Assembly: GCF_001426585.1 (NCBI RefSeq)
Contig: NZ_LMEI01000001.1
Location: 495,317-559,316, forward strand
Direction of reading: 5' to 3'
Length of the DNA stretch: 64,000 bases
Origin: Streptomyces sp. Root431
GTDB taxonomy: Bacteria; Actinomycetota; Actinomycetes; Streptomycetales; Streptomycetaceae
A program made the position numbers and the translations under genes. Below the pieces are notes generated by a model. That model saw only the letters and a list, made by a program, of their open reading frames with translations, had not been told where the DNA came from and ran no database searches. This document shows positions 41,013 to 52,540 of this stretch, piece by piece. Within the stretch, counting starts at the first letter, position 1. Each line of letters begins with the position of its first letter.

Positions 41013-44000
41013 GTGACGGGGTTCATATTCCTGCGCGTCAGGGCTCACCGGCTGTTGCTGGCCGCGGCGCTGCTCGCCGTGCTGCTGACCACCACCGTGC
41101 TCGCCACGCTCTCCGCCTTCTCCTCGTCCATCGGGGACGCGGCGCTGCAGGCGGGGCTCGAGGGAAGGTCCGCCCCCGCCGCGTCGCTGCGCGTGACCGG
41201 GCAGGTGACCCCCGAGAAGCGGGCGAGCGCCGAGAAGGCCGTGGCCGACGGCGCGCGGAAGACCTTCGAGGGGCTGCCGGTGACGGTACGGCGCCTCGAA
41301 CGCTCCGGGTCGTACGCGCTGCCCCGCCATCTTCAGCCGCCCGCCGCCCGCAAGGGGGATCCGGACCTCACCCGCTTCGCCGCCCTCGACCGCTCGCGGC
41401 TCTCGCTCGTCCGGGGTGCCTGGCCCTCGGCCGCCCGCTCCGGCGGCGTCGTCGAGGCGGCGATCCCCGAGGAGGCCGCCCGACGGCTCCGGGTCACGCC
41501 CGGGACCGTGCTCACCCTCGACGACCGGCTCACCGAAGGCAAAGTGGTGAAGACCCGGATCACCGGCGTCTACCGGCCCGTCGACACCGCCGACCTGTAC
41601 TGGCAGCTCGACCCGGCCGGCGGTCGCGGCGTGCGGTCGCTCGCGTTCACGACGTACGAACCGCTCTTCGTCGACCCGGCCGTCGCCGCCTCCGGAGCGC
41701 TCAGCGCCGGGGACATGTCCTGGCTCGCCACCGCCGACTTCAGCGGCCTCACGACCGACAGGATGGACGCCCTGCGCGCCTCGGCGACCGAGGGGCCGAA
41801 GGAGCTGGCCTCCGTCACCGAGCCGTTCGGGACGACGATCGCCGCGGCCACCGCGCTCCCGACCGTCCTGGAGCAGACCCAGCGGGCGCTCGCCGTCTCC
41901 CGCTCGACCCTCCTCATCGTGGCCGTGCAGCTGGTGCTGCTCGCCGCGTACGCACTGCTGCTCGTGGCCCGGCTGCTCAGCACCGAACGCTCCGGGGAGA
42001 CGGCGCTGCTGCGGGCCCGCGGAGGTTCGCGGCGCCGGATCACCGGGCTCGCCGGTGCCGAGGCGCTGCTGCTCGCGCTGCCCGCGGCGATCGCCGCCCC
42101 GCTCCTGACCGGTCCGCTGACCCGGCTCTTCGCCGAGCGGTCCGCGCTCTCCTCGCTCGGGGTACGGCTCGACACGACGCCGTCCCTCCAGGTGTGGCTG
42201 GTCGCCGCCGCGGTGGCGCTGTGCTGCGCGCTGGCCGTCGTGGCCCCCGCGCTCGCCGCCGGCGACGGCGCCGCCGTCTCCCTGCGCAAGTCCCGCTCCG
42301 GGACGCTGCCCGCTCCCGTACGGGCCGGGGCGGACATCGGGCTGCTCGCCATCGCCGCCGTCGCCTACTGGCAGTTGCAGCGGCCCGCCTCCACCGGCGC
42401 GACCCTCGGGTCGGGCGAGGACGGCGGGGGCTCCGTGGACCCCGTGCTCGTCGCCGCGCCCGCCCTCGCCCTGCTCGCCGGCACCGTCCTGACGCTGCGT
42501 CTGCTGCCGCCCGCCGCCAAGCTGGCCGAGCGGCGCGCGGCGAGCGGGCGCGGCCTCTCCGCCGCCCTCGCCGGCTGGCAGTTCAGCCGGCGGCCGCTGC
42601 GCGGCGCGGGCCCCGTACTCCTCCTCGTCCTCGCCGTGGCGATGGGCATGCTGGCCATCGCGCAGAGCAACTCCTGGGAGCGTTCGCAGCGGGACCAGGC
42701 CGACTTCCGGGCCGGTGCGGACGTCCGTGTCCTCGCGGCCGGTCCCGGCGAGCCGACGCAGACCGAGCAGCTGGCCGCCGTGCCCGGTGTCACGGCCGTG
42801 GCGCCGGTGCACCGCGTCACGACCGACGTCGCCGAGAAGAACGCGACCGTCCTGGCCATGGACACCCGCAAGGCCGCGGGCGGGCTGCTGCTCCGCCCCG
42901 ACCTCGCCGGCACGTCCTCCACGACCTCCCTCCTCGCCCCGCTCGCCCCCGAGCCCGGGAAGCGCCCAGGGCTCCCGCTGCCCGCCGGCACCCGGAGCCT
43001 CTCCGTCGACCTGCGCACGGTCGCCCCGGCCCGGACCCCGGTAGCCCGGGTCACGGCCGTCGTGGAGGACCCGAACGGCATCCCGTACCGCCAGGCCCTG
43101 GGTGCGCTGCCGTCCGACGGCCGCACGCACCGGCTGACCCTCGACCTCGGCGCCCTGACCGCAGGCCCCGGCAACCCGGGAACCAAGGGGTCCGGCGGGA
43201 TGCTCACCCTCATCGGCCTGGAGGTCATCGGCAGCGTCGACGACGGCGAGCAGCACGCGCAGACCCTGAACGTCGAACGCTTCACCACCGTCGGCCCTGA
43301 CGGCGCCGCGCGGACGCACGCCCCGGCCACGGTCCTCGCCGACTGGGCGCACGCCGCCGACCAGACCCTGGACGGCGACCCCGCGGTCGCCGTCCCCACG
43401 ACCCGCCGTCCCGGCTCCGCGGGACCCGGCGGCCGCCCCGCGCCGTTCTCCGTCGCGTACACCGTCATCGGCAAGCTGGCGGGGGACAAGTTCTGGGGGG
43501 CCGAGGACTACACCATCCTGCTGACCGCCCCCGGGCCGAAGGCGCCCGCCCGGCTGCCGGCCGTGGTCACCGAGGCCTATCTGGCGGCGACCGGCGCCAG
43601 GCCCGGGGACAAGGTCGAGATCTCCATCGGCGGCAAGCCCGTCGGCATCACCGTCACGCGAGTGGTCAAGGAGCTGCCGACCACCGGTCCCGGCTCCCAG
43701 GGGGCCTCGGCCACCACGCCCGTCGCCACCCCCGAGGACGGCGGCGCGATCCTCGTCGACCTGGCCTCGGTCAACCGCTACCTGGCGACCGACGAGACCG
43801 CGAGCGTGCCCGCGAGCGAGTGGTGGCTCTCCGTCGCGCCCGGCCGGGCCGACGAGGTCGCCGCGGCCCTGCGGGCCCGTCCGAGCGCGGACCCCAAGCA
43901 GGTCCTCGTACGCGACGAGACCGCCGCCGACCTGCTCGGCGACCCGCTCGGCGCCGGACCCAACGCCGCTCTGATGGCAGTGGCGGCCGCCGCGGCGGCG

Positions 44001-44378
44001 CTCGCCGCGGTCGGCTTCGCCGTCGGCTCGGCCGGTTCGATGCGGGAGCGGTCCTCCGAGTTCGGAGTGCTGCGGGCGCTCGGCACCCCGCAGCGCCGCC
44101 TCGCCCGGCTCATCGCCGCCGAGCAGGGCGTCCTCATCGCCGTCGGCCTGCTCGTCGGCATCGGTCTCGGCACGGTCCTGGCCCGGGCCGTCGTCCCGCT
44201 CGTCGTCCTCACCGGCCAGGCCGCCCGGCCCGTGCCCCCGGTCCTGGTGGAGCTGCCCCTCGGCCAGGTGGCGCTGCTCATCACGGGCGTCGCCGCGCTG
44301 CCGCTGGCGATCGTCGCGGCGATCGCCCTGCGCCGCACCGACCCGGTCGTGACCCTGCGCCACCAGGGGGAGAACTGA
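41013..44378 (+). CDS. FtsX-type ABC transporter permease (large, with outer domain)
   Basis: 1121 aa. An N-terminal helix (about 10-32), a large outer segment, helices near 295-460 and 500-570, a second outer segment and a C-terminal FtsX core of three helices (about 985-1110). The GLSEFGVLRALGTPQRRLARLIAAEQG-like region is the cytoplasmic FtsX/MacB coupling loop. It is first in a three-gene operon with a second permease and an ATPase; ATGA overlaps link them. Such exporters in Actinobacteria may move lipids or peptides across the membrane; the cargo here is unknown. Confidence 0.88.
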   Translation: MTGFIFLRVRAHRLLLAAALLAVLLTTTVLATLSAFSSSIGDAALQAGLEGRSAPAASLRVTGQVTPEKRASAEKAVADGARKTFEGLPVTVRRLERSGSYALPRHLQPPAARKGDPDLTRFAALDRSRLSLVRGAWPSAARSGGVVEAAIPEEAARRLRVTPGTVLTLDDRLTEGKVVKTRITGVYRPVDTADLYWQLDPAGGRGVRSLAFTTYEPLFVDPAVAASGALSAGDMSWLATADFSGLTTDRMDALRASATEGPKELASVTEPFGTTIAAATALPTVLEQTQRALAVSRSTLLIVAVQLVLLAAYALLLVARLLSTERSGETALLRARGGSRRRITGLAGAEALLLALPAAIAAPLLTGPLTRLFAERSALSSLGVRLDTTPSLQVWLVAAAVALCCALAVVAPALAAGDGAAVSLRKSRSGTLPAPVRAGADIGLLAIAAVAYWQLQRPASTGATLGSGEDGGGSVDPVLVAAPALALLAGTVLTLRLLPPAAKLAERRAASGRGLSAALAGWQFSRRPLRGAGPVLLLVLAVAMGMLAIAQSNSWERSQRDQADFRAGADVRVLAAGPGEPTQTEQLAAVPGVTAVAPVHRVTTDVAEKNATVLAMDTRKAAGGLLLRPDLAGTSSTTSLLAPLAPEPGKRPGLPLPAGTRSLSVDLRTVAPARTPVARVTAVVEDPNGIPYRQALGALPSDGRTHRLTLDLGALTAGPGNPGTKGSGGMLTLIGLEVIGSVDDGEQHAQTLNVERFTTVGPDGAARTHAPATVLADWAHAADQTLDGDPAVAVPTTRRPGSAGPGGRPAPFSVAYTVIGKLAGDKFWGAEDYTILLTAPGPKAPARLPAVVTEAYLAATGARPGDKVEISIGGKPVGITVTRVVKELPTTGPGSQGASATTPVATPEDGGAILVDLASVNRYLATDETASVPASEWWLSVAPGRADEVAAALRARPSADPKQVLVRDETAADLLGDPLGAGPNAALMAVAAAAAALAAVGFAVGSAGSMRERSSEFGVLRALGTPQRRLARLIAAEQGVLIAVGLLVGIGLGTVLARAVVPLVVLTGQAARPVPPVLVELPLGQVALLITGVAALPLAIVAAIALRRTDPVVTLRHQGEN

Positions 44379-47257
44379 TGACCGCCGCACGCAGGGAGAA
44401 CACCGACATGCCCCGGTCCGACAAGGCCACCCGGTCCGGCAGGCCCGCCCGCGCCGTCGCCCCCTGGGTGCGGACCCGGCTGCGGACCGCGCCCTGGGCC
44501 GCCTGCTCCCTCGGCCTTCTCGTCCTGGTCACCGTCTACCTCGCCGCCGCGCTCCCCCGAGCCGTCGACGCGTACGAGACGAAGGGCCTCCGGCACGAGA
44601 TCGAGGCCGCCGCACCCCGCAACAGCGTCATCGAACTGACCCAGCCGGGCGGCCTGAGAGGCTCGCTCTCCGAGCGCGAGGCGACCGTGGCCCCCTCCGT
44701 CCTCCTGGGCAAACGGGACAAACTGCGCTCCCTGCTCCCCGAGCCGCTGCGGACCGACCCGAAGCAGACCGTCCACGGCGTCCGTACGATCAAGCGGATC
44801 GACGGGCTCGACAAGTGGCTTCCCCGGCCCGACGGCCTGAACCCCGAACTCGTGCTCTCCTCCCCGTCCGACCTGACCGCCCACGCGACGGTACGGAAGG
44901 GCAGAATGCCCGCCGGATCGGCGCGCGCCCCGGAGGCCGTGGTCACCGCGGCGACCGCGAAGTCGCTCGGCATCAAGCCCGGTTCGGTCGTGCACGTGCC
45001 CGGCGTGGTGAACGCGGAGCCCGTCGCCCTGACCGTCACCGGCATCGTGGAGCCGCGCGGCATCGAGTCCGCCTACTGGGCGGTGGAGCCGCTGCTGCAC
45101 ACCCCGGCACTCACCCCGATCGTCGGCGACGAGGTGAAGTACTACTGGCAGGGGGCCCTGCTCCTCTCCCCCGCCTCGGCGCCCGGGATGTTCTCCACCA
45201 CCGGCGAGCCGGAGGCCTACTGGCGGTACATGCCCACGGCGGGTCACCTCACCGCGCGGGACGTCGACCGGCTCGAAGCCGCGCTCGGCTCGGCGAGCGC
45301 CGGGCCCGACCTGGTCTCGATGCGCCAGGTCATGGGGAACACCGGCGCGCTCACCACCAAGCTCGACGAGATCGTCGGCTCCTTCCGCTCGATGCGCGAG
45401 GCGATCAACCCCGTCGTGGCCGTCGCCGTCTTCGGGATCGGCGCGGTCGCGGCCGTCGTCGTCGCGATGACCGGAGGCCTCTTCGCCGCCCGCCGCGACA
45501 GCGAACTGGCGCTGCTGCGCTCGCGCGGCGCCTCGCTGACCGGCATCGGGCTGCGCCTGCTCGGCGAGACCGCGGCGGTGGCCGTGCCGGCCGCCGCGCT
45601 CGGACTGGTCCTGGCGGTGGCGACCGTACGGCCCCCGGAAGTGACGGGCGCGCCCGACGCGGGAGCCGCGCCCGCCGGGCTCCCCCTCGGCCCCTCGATC
45701 CTCGCCGCCGTCCTCGTCGCGCTCCTCGCGATGCTCGTCCTGCCGCTGCGGGCCGTCGTCCTGCACCGCCGCCCGCGCCTGCACGGCGGACGCGACGACC
45801 TGCTCACCGCCCGGCCCTCCCGGCGCCGCACCGTCATGGAACTCACCCTGCTCGTCCTCGCCGTGGGCGCCGTCGCCTCGCTGCGGCTGCGCGGCACCGG
45901 CGACTCCGGGGACTACCTCGTGAGCGCCGCCCCGGTGCTCGTCGGCGTGATCGCCGCGCTCGTCCTCGTACGGGTCTATCCGCTGCCGCTACGGTGGCTG
46001 GCCCGGCCCGCCCGCCGGCTGCGCGGGGCCGTCGGCCCGCTGGCCCTGGCCAGGGCCGGACGCTCGTCCTCGACGGGCGCCCTACCGCTCCTCGCGCTGG
46101 TCCTCGCGCTGACCACGGCCGCGTTCGGCGGCTCGGTCCTCGCCGGGGTCGCCGACGCCCGCGACCGGGCCGCGCTCCTCGCGACCGGCGCGGACGCCCG
46201 CGTCGACGGATCGGTCGAGTGGACACCGCTGCCGCCCGGGCTCACCGAGGCGGTGCGCGACACGGCGGGAGTACGGGACCTGGCCCCGATCCAGGTCGAG
46301 TACGGAGTGGCGATGCCGTCCTTCCAGGGCACCGCCGCCCAGCCGATGAGCGCGCCGCTCGTCGGCGTCGAGCCCGGCTCGTACGCCCGCCTCGCGGACC
46401 GGACCGACTTCGGCCCGTTCCCGGCGAAGCTGCTCGCGTCGACCGGGAAGGGCGGCAAGGACGCCGTCGCGGACACCGAGCGGGTGCTGCCCGCGATCGC
46501 CTCGCCCGCCATCGCCGAGCGGCTCGGCAGCGAGCCGCTGGAGATCGTGGCGGCGGCCGGGGTGTTCCGGGTGAAGGTCGTCGCGGTCCGGACGACCACA
46601 CCCGCCCTGATCGGCGAGGACTTCCTCGTCGTCAACGCCGCCGACCTGACCCACCCGCAGCCCACCGCGCTGCTCGTCACGGGGAGCTCGGCGGACGGCG
46701 CGCTGGACGGGGCGGCCCTGCGCGCCGCCGTGAGGGCGAAGTCCGACGACTTCGTCGTGACGCTCCGCACCGAACTCCGCTCCACCTACGTGGACTCGCC
46801 GCTCCAGACGGGCGCGGAGGAGATCTACGCGGCGGCCATCGGCGCGGGCGCCGGCTACGCGATCGTCGCGGTGCTGCTCTCCCTGATGCAGAGCGCGCCG
46901 GAGCGGAACACGCTCCTCGCACGGCTGCGGACGATGGGCCTGACCCGCAAGCAGGGGCGCCGGCTCCTCGGCCTCGAAGCACTGCCGCAGGCGGTCCTCG
47001 CCGCGCTCGGCGGCATGCTGGTCGGCTGGGCGACGGTGCCGCTGCTCGCCCCGGGCATCGACCTGTTCCGGCTCGCGCTCGCGACGGCGCCGGGCTTCGC
47101 GCCGCTGGACAGCGCCCCTCTGCGGGCGGATCCCTGGTCCCTGGCACTGCCCGCGCTCGGCGTCGTCCTGCTGACGGGACTGGCGGCGGCGGGGCAGGCC
47201 TGGTGGGCGGGACGCAAGGGCTCCATCAAGGAACTGAGGGCAGGAGACGCACGATGA
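44378..47257 (+). CDS. FtsX-type ABC transporter permease, second subunit
   Basis: 959 aa. N-terminal helix near 40-62, an outer domain, three helices near 340-460, further helices near 490-560 and a C-terminal FtsX core (about 845-945). Cytoplasmic loops ELALLRSRGASLTGI and LARLRTMGLTRKQGRRLL are typical of MacB-type permeases. The start ATG overlaps the previous stop by one base. It pairs with the upstream permease and the ATPase downstream. Confidence 0.9.
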   Translation: MTAARRENTDMPRSDKATRSGRPARAVAPWVRTRLRTAPWAACSLGLLVLVTVYLAAALPRAVDAYETKGLRHEIEAAAPRNSVIELTQPGGLRGSLSEREATVAPSVLLGKRDKLRSLLPEPLRTDPKQTVHGVRTIKRIDGLDKWLPRPDGLNPELVLSSPSDLTAHATVRKGRMPAGSARAPEAVVTAATAKSLGIKPGSVVHVPGVVNAEPVALTVTGIVEPRGIESAYWAVEPLLHTPALTPIVGDEVKYYWQGALLLSPASAPGMFSTTGEPEAYWRYMPTAGHLTARDVDRLEAALGSASAGPDLVSMRQVMGNTGALTTKLDEIVGSFRSMREAINPVVAVAVFGIGAVAAVVVAMTGGLFAARRDSELALLRSRGASLTGIGLRLLGETAAVAVPAAALGLVLAVATVRPPEVTGAPDAGAAPAGLPLGPSILAAVLVALLAMLVLPLRAVVLHRRPRLHGGRDDLLTARPSRRRTVMELTLLVLAVGAVASLRLRGTGDSGDYLVSAAPVLVGVIAALVLVRVYPLPLRWLARPARRLRGAVGPLALARAGRSSSTGALPLLALVLALTTAAFGGSVLAGVADARDRAALLATGADARVDGSVEWTPLPPGLTEAVRDTAGVRDLAPIQVEYGVAMPSFQGTAAQPMSAPLVGVEPGSYARLADRTDFGPFPAKLLASTGKGGKDAVADTERVLPAIASPAIAERLGSEPLEIVAAAGVFRVKVVAVRTTTPALIGEDFLVVNAADLTHPQPTALLVTGSSADGALDGAALRAAVRAKSDDFVVTLRTELRSTYVDSPLQTGAEEIYAAAIGAGAGYAIVAVLLSLMQSAPERNTLLARLRTMGLTRKQGRRLLGLEALPQAVLAALGGMLVGWATVPLLAPGIDLFRLALATAPGFAPLDSAPLRADPWSLALPALGVVLLTGLAAAGQAWWAGRKGSIKELRAGDAR

Positions 47258-48228
47258 CGAAGACCGATACGACCCTCCCCACCGCTGCCTCGGGCACCAC
47301 GCTGGAGGAGCTGGAGCAGCGGGCGACGGCACGGCGCGACCGGCCCTCGTACGGGCACGACGCGCTCATCGCCTGCGACCGTCTCGTCCGCATCTTCACC
47401 ACGGACGGGGTGGAGGTGCAGGCGCTCCAGGGCCTCGATCTCCTGGTGAAGGAGGGCGAGTTGATGGCGCTCGTCGGGGCCTCGGGCTCCGGCAAGTCGA
47501 CGCTGATGAACATCCTGGCCGGCCTCGACGTGCCGACGGCCGGTGCGGCGCGGGTCGCGGGGTGCGACCTGCTCGGGATGGACGGCAAGGAGCGGCTGCG
47601 CTACCGCCGCGAGGTCGTCGGCTTCGTCTGGCAGCAGACCGCCCGCAACCTCCTCCCGTACCTGACGGCAGCTCAGAACGTCGCGCTGCCCATGCAGTTG
47701 CGGGGCGGCCGGACGAAGCGGAAGGCCGAGCGGGCCGAGGAGCTCCTCGCGATGCTGGGAATCGCGGAGGTCAGGGACCGGCGGCCGCACCAGCTCTCCG
47801 GCGGCCAGCAGCAGCGGGTGGCCATCGCGGTCGCCCTCGCCAACAACCCCGCCGTCCTCCTCGCCGACGAACCCACCGGCGAGCTGGACTCGGCCACCGG
47901 CGAGCAGGTCTTCGCGGCCTTCCGCCGCGCCAACGAGGAACTGGGCACGACGATCGTCATCGTCACCCACGACCAGGCGGTCGCCTCCGAGGTCCGCCGC
48001 ACGGTCGCCATCCGCGACGGCCGCACCTCCTCGGAGGTGCTGCGCCGCACCGAGGTCGACGAGCAGGGCCAGGAGTCGCTGGTGGCACGGGAGTACGCGA
48101 TGCTCGACCGCGCCGGCCGGCTCCAGCTCCCGGCGGACTACACGCAGGCGCTCGGGATGGAGCACCGGGTGGCGCTGGAACTGGAGCAGGACCACATCGG
48201 GGTCTGGCCGGACGACGCGGAGCGCTGA
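47254..48228 (+). CDS. ABC transporter ATPase (LolD/MacB type)
   Basis: 324 aa. Walker A GASGSGKST, Q-loop WQQTARNLLPYL, signature LSGGQQQRVAIA, Walker B AVLLADEPTGELD and His switch VTHD are all present. An extra N-terminal part of about 35 residues and a C-terminal extension of about 60 residues are unlike the core domain. It overlaps the permease stop (ATGA) and drives both FtsX-type permeases. The ATPase coming last in the operon is common in Streptomyces. Confidence 0.95.
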   Translation: MTKTDTTLPTAASGTTLEELEQRATARRDRPSYGHDALIACDRLVRIFTTDGVEVQALQGLDLLVKEGELMALVGASGSGKSTLMNILAGLDVPTAGAARVAGCDLLGMDGKERLRYRREVVGFVWQQTARNLLPYLTAAQNVALPMQLRGGRTKRKAERAEELLAMLGIAEVRDRRPHQLSGGQQQRVAIAVALANNPAVLLADEPTGELDSATGEQVFAAFRRANEELGTTIVIVTHDQAVASEVRRTVAIRDGRTSSEVLRRTEVDEQGQESLVAREYAMLDRAGRLQLPADYTQALGMEHRVALELEQDHIGVWPDDAER

Positions 48229-48273
48229 CGCAGGGCGAAACCGGGGAGGGCGAGGAAACGTCCCTCCCTGGGG

Positions 48274-48978
48274 GTGATGGCCATGCCGTCGAGATCACCG
48301 AGAGCAGCAGGATCGCCGGGATCACCGGGGAAGCCGGCGCGGGAGACGAAGGCGGGCAGGGCGAAGAAGGCGCGCCGGGCCCGGACGGCGATGTTCCTGC
48401 CGGCGGGCTGCGCGCTCGCCCTCGCCGGCTGGGCGGTCTGGTGCTTCGGCGGCGCGTCGGCGCCGTCCACGACGGTCGCCGTCTCGGTCGGCGGGGCGGT
48501 CGTCCTCGCGGCGGGAGTCACGTACTTCCTGCTGGTCACCGGCAACGCCGGCTTCTTCGGCGCGCTCGCGCTGGTCGGCGGGCTGCTCCTGACGGCGTCC
48601 GCCGCGGACCAGGCGGCCGCGCGGCCGGAGGTCGTCGAGTGCGTCGTCGTGAAGGTCACCGGGGAAGTCCACGAGGCCATCGTCGACGGCGGCCTCGACA
48701 CCACGCTCTACCACCACGAGCTGCGCTGCCCGGGCGGCTACCCGACGAAGATGGCGAGGGACCGCAGGCTCGCCCCGGACGGCGGGACGATCCGCGTGGC
48801 CTACGATCCGCGGCGCCGGGTGAACCCGGCCGTGGAGGGCGCCAACTCGCCCTGGCTCCCGGGCTTCCTGGCCGTGATCACCCTGACGGCGGCCACCGCG
48901 GGGGCGAGGCACGTGAGCCTCCACTGGAGCCGCCCGGAGCCGGAGCCCGCGCCTCGACGGCCGCGCCGCAGGACGTAG
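48274..48978 (+). CDS. Integral membrane protein, unknown function
   Basis: 234 aa. A basic N-terminus of about 38 residues precedes membrane helices near 40-60, 66-87 and 92-110; a soluble segment follows (about 115-190) with two Cys that could pair (VECVVV and ELRCPGG), and a last helix near 195-210. The GTG at 48274 is followed directly by ATG 48277; either could serve. It lies 45 bases after the ABC operon and may belong to it. No family is recognised with certainty. Confidence 0.75.
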   Translation: MMAMPSRSPRAAGSPGSPGKPARETKAGRAKKARRARTAMFLPAGCALALAGWAVWCFGGASAPSTTVAVSVGGAVVLAAGVTYFLLVTGNAGFFGALALVGGLLLTASAADQAAARPEVVECVVVKVTGEVHEAIVDGGLDTTLYHHELRCPGGYPTKMARDRRLAPDGGTIRVAYDPRRRVNPAVEGANSPWLPGFLAVITLTAATAGARHVSLHWSRPEPEPAPRRPRRRT

Positions 48979-49025
48979 TCGGCCGGACCAGTTCGCCCCG
49001 GGCCATGATCCGCCGGACGGAGTCC

Positions 49026-49427
49026 CTAGAGGTCGTTCAGCGCCATGAGTCCGGCGGCCGTGGGCCGGAAGCCGCACCGCTCGTGGAAGCCGGTGAGGTG
49101 GGGCTCGTAGTCGACGTGCAGCCAGTGCGCGCCGCGGGCGCGGGCCGCGTGGGCGGCGGCCCGGACGAGGGCGACGCCGAGACCGGCCCGGCGCTCGTCC
49201 GGGTGGACGGTGGTGTCGAGGAGGAAGGCGTGCACGCCGCCGTCCCCGACGACGTTCACGTACCCGACGAGCCGCCCGTCGCGGCGGGCGGTGACGCGGA
49301 GCAGGCTGCGGGCGAGGACGGGACCGAAGTCGGTGTCCCGGTGCCCGGGCCAGGCCGCGTGGAAGAGGACGTTGAGCTCGTCCCCGGTGAGGGCCCCGTC
49401 GACCTCGACGTCAGCGATGGCGCTCAT
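49026..49427 (-). CDS. GNAT-family acetyltransferase
   Basis: 133 aa. The acetyl-CoA loop is RRAGLGVALVRAA; LVGYVNVVGDGGVHAFLLDTTVHPDER gives the central strands and FHERCGFRP the terminal motif. The start overlaps the upstream stop by ATGA, making it the last gene of the ettA operon. Substrate unknown. Confidence 0.88.
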   Translation of the reverse strand: MSAIADVEVDGALTGDELNVLFHAAWPGHRDTDFGPVLARSLLRVTARRDGRLVGYVNVVGDGGVHAFLLDTTVHPDERRAGLGVALVRAAAHAARARGAHWLHVDYEPHLTGFHERCGFRPTAAGLMALNDL

Positions 49428-50086
49428 CCCGGCGTGACGATGAGGGACATCGGGGCCGTACGGAGGGCGATCGAGCCGTACGGGGTACGCAGCCGGAGCC
49501 ACGGCCCGGAGGCGAAGAGCGCCACCGGGGCGTCCGGCACGGGCGGCAGGAAGCCCAGGGACTGCGCGGCGTGCACGGCCCGCAGGGGCAGTCCGGTGGT
49601 GCCGAGGGTCCGGGACCAGATCTCGCGGCCGATGCGGTCGCGCTCGGTCCTGGTCCGCTGCTCCTCGGGCAACTCCTCGTCGCGCGCCCGGAATTCGGCG
49701 ACGGCCGCGGCGACCGCGCCCCGCATCTCGGCGGCGGACGGCAGCCCGGCGACGGGCTCCCAGCCGGCCCGGGGCGGCAGCACGCCCGCCCAGGGCGGAC
49801 CGGTGACGGAGTCCGGGACGACGGCCTTGCCGGCCGACTCCTCGATGCCTTCGAGGAGTTCGCCGGCGGAGACGGTGACGTCCAGGTCGACGGCGTCGAC
49901 GAGCCGGGCCGTACGGATCGCGAGCACCTCGAAGGACGGCGGCCGCCCGAAGACGGCCAGCGCCCCGCCGCCCGCCTGGAGGCGGACGGCCGCGGCCCGG
50001 TCGTAGTGGACCAGCCGGCCCAGGAAGGCGGCGAGGGCCGCCGCCTCCCGGGCGTCGGCGAAGTGCAGCGGAGCGAGCACGGTCAT
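49424..50086 (-). CDS. Uncharacterised actinobacterial protein in the ettA operon
   Basis: 220 aa, soluble. N-terminal half LHFADAREAAALAAFLGRLVHYDRAAAVRLQ plus a beta-rich part, C-terminal LRTPYGSIALRTAP. A helical segment (about 118-160) is charge-rich (DEELPEEQRTRTERDR). No catalytic motif is recognised. Both ends overlap neighbours by ATGA, so it is co-translated with the thioesterase upstream and the GNAT gene downstream. Confidence 0.85.
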   Translation of the reverse strand: MTVLAPLHFADAREAAALAAFLGRLVHYDRAAAVRLQAGGGALAVFGRPPSFEVLAIRTARLVDAVDLDVTVSAGELLEGIEESAGKAVVPDSVTGPPWAGVLPPRAGWEPVAGLPSAAEMRGAVAAAVAEFRARDEELPEEQRTRTERDRIGREIWSRTLGTTGLPLRAVHAAQSLGFLPPVPDAPVALFASGPWLRLRTPYGSIALRTAPMSLIVTPG

Positions 50087-50508
50087 GCGGCGGACGTCAT
50101 CCCGTCGTCGACGTACTCCTGGAGAAACACGCGCTCCTCGTCGGTGATCCGACGCGGCCGCTGTGCCTCCAGGTCGAAGGGCACGACGACCGTGGACGCC
50201 CGGACGTACACGACGTCCGCGTCCTTGACCTCGTACGCGATGGTCAGCGAGGCCGCGCCTATCTTCGTCACCCACGACTCGATGGTCACCGGCTCGTGCC
50301 GGTGGACCAGCGGCCGCTTGTAGTCGATCTCGTGCCGGGCCACGACGGACCCGCCGGAGAACGAGGGGGAACCGTCCCCCGGCGCCAGCCGGAACATGAA
50401 GTCGATCCGCGCCTCTTCCAGGTACCGCAGGAAGACGACGTTGTTGACGTGCCCGAAGGCGTCCATGTCCGACCAGCGCAGGGGACAGCTGTAGATGTGC
50501 CTGGTCAC
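50083..50508 (-). CDS. Hotdog-fold acyl-CoA thioesterase (YbgC/4HBT type)
   Basis: 141 aa. RWSDMDAFGHVNNVVFLRYLEEARIDFM is the 4HBT signature, with the catalytic Asp in SDMDAFGH. It would hydrolyse acyl-CoA in the cytoplasm. GTG 50508 has GAGG upstream and lies 5 bases after the ettA stop. Confidence 0.92.
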   Translation of the reverse strand: MTRHIYSCPLRWSDMDAFGHVNNVVFLRYLEEARIDFMFRLAPGDGSPSFSGGSVVARHEIDYKRPLVHRHEPVTIESWVTKIGAASLTIAYEVKDADVVYVRASTVVVPFDLEAQRPRRITDEERVFLQEYVDDGMTSAA

Positions 50509-50513
50509 TGACC

Positions 50514-52178
<1,665 letters not shown>

Positions 52179-52540
52179 GAGAAACCGTCCGGCGAAGAGT
52201 GAGTGGGCAGATACACCCCATCTTGCCTGACCGCCACCCTCAGGCGGAAACCGGTAAGACCGGCGCGAGGGCGGAGAGGGCGCGGAATCGGGGCGGGGGC
52301 GGGGCTGGGGCAGGGCCGGGGGCGGGGCACGGAGGCGACCCGGGCGGGCCCCGGAGGGGCGCCTGGAGGGGCGTCTGGCGAGGCCGAGGGGGCCCCGGAC
52401 GCGCGACGGCCCCCGCACCGCCCCGGACGCGGATGCGTATCGGGGCCGTACGAGGGCCGTGCGGTGGTCCTGCGGTACGTCACGGAGTGAAGCGCGTGTG
52501 ACGCGGATCACTCCGTGACGTCAGGTACCGGAGGTCGCCG
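52179..52540. other. Intergenic region between ettA and the thioester-domain gene
   Basis: 362 bases without a supported gene. The part near ettA should hold its promoter. The middle (about 52285-52340) is a G-rich low-complexity run with repeated GGGGC. The end holds a 14-bp inverted repeat listed separately. Confidence 0.6.
52477..52521 (-). terminator. 14-bp inverted repeat downstream of the thioester-domain gene
   Basis: Arms ACGTCACGGAGTGA (52477-52490) and TCACTCCGTGACGT (52508-52521) are perfect, with a 17-base loop, 19 bases after the stop of the minus-strand surface protein gene. It likely ends that transcript. Confidence 0.7.

Noticed and set aside
40737..44390. Minus-strand open frame of 1217 codons opposite the first FtsX permease
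   Set aside because: It mirrors the high GC third-position pattern of the real plus-strand gene, encodes Arg/Gly/Glu-rich sequence without domains, and has no promoter or ribosome site.
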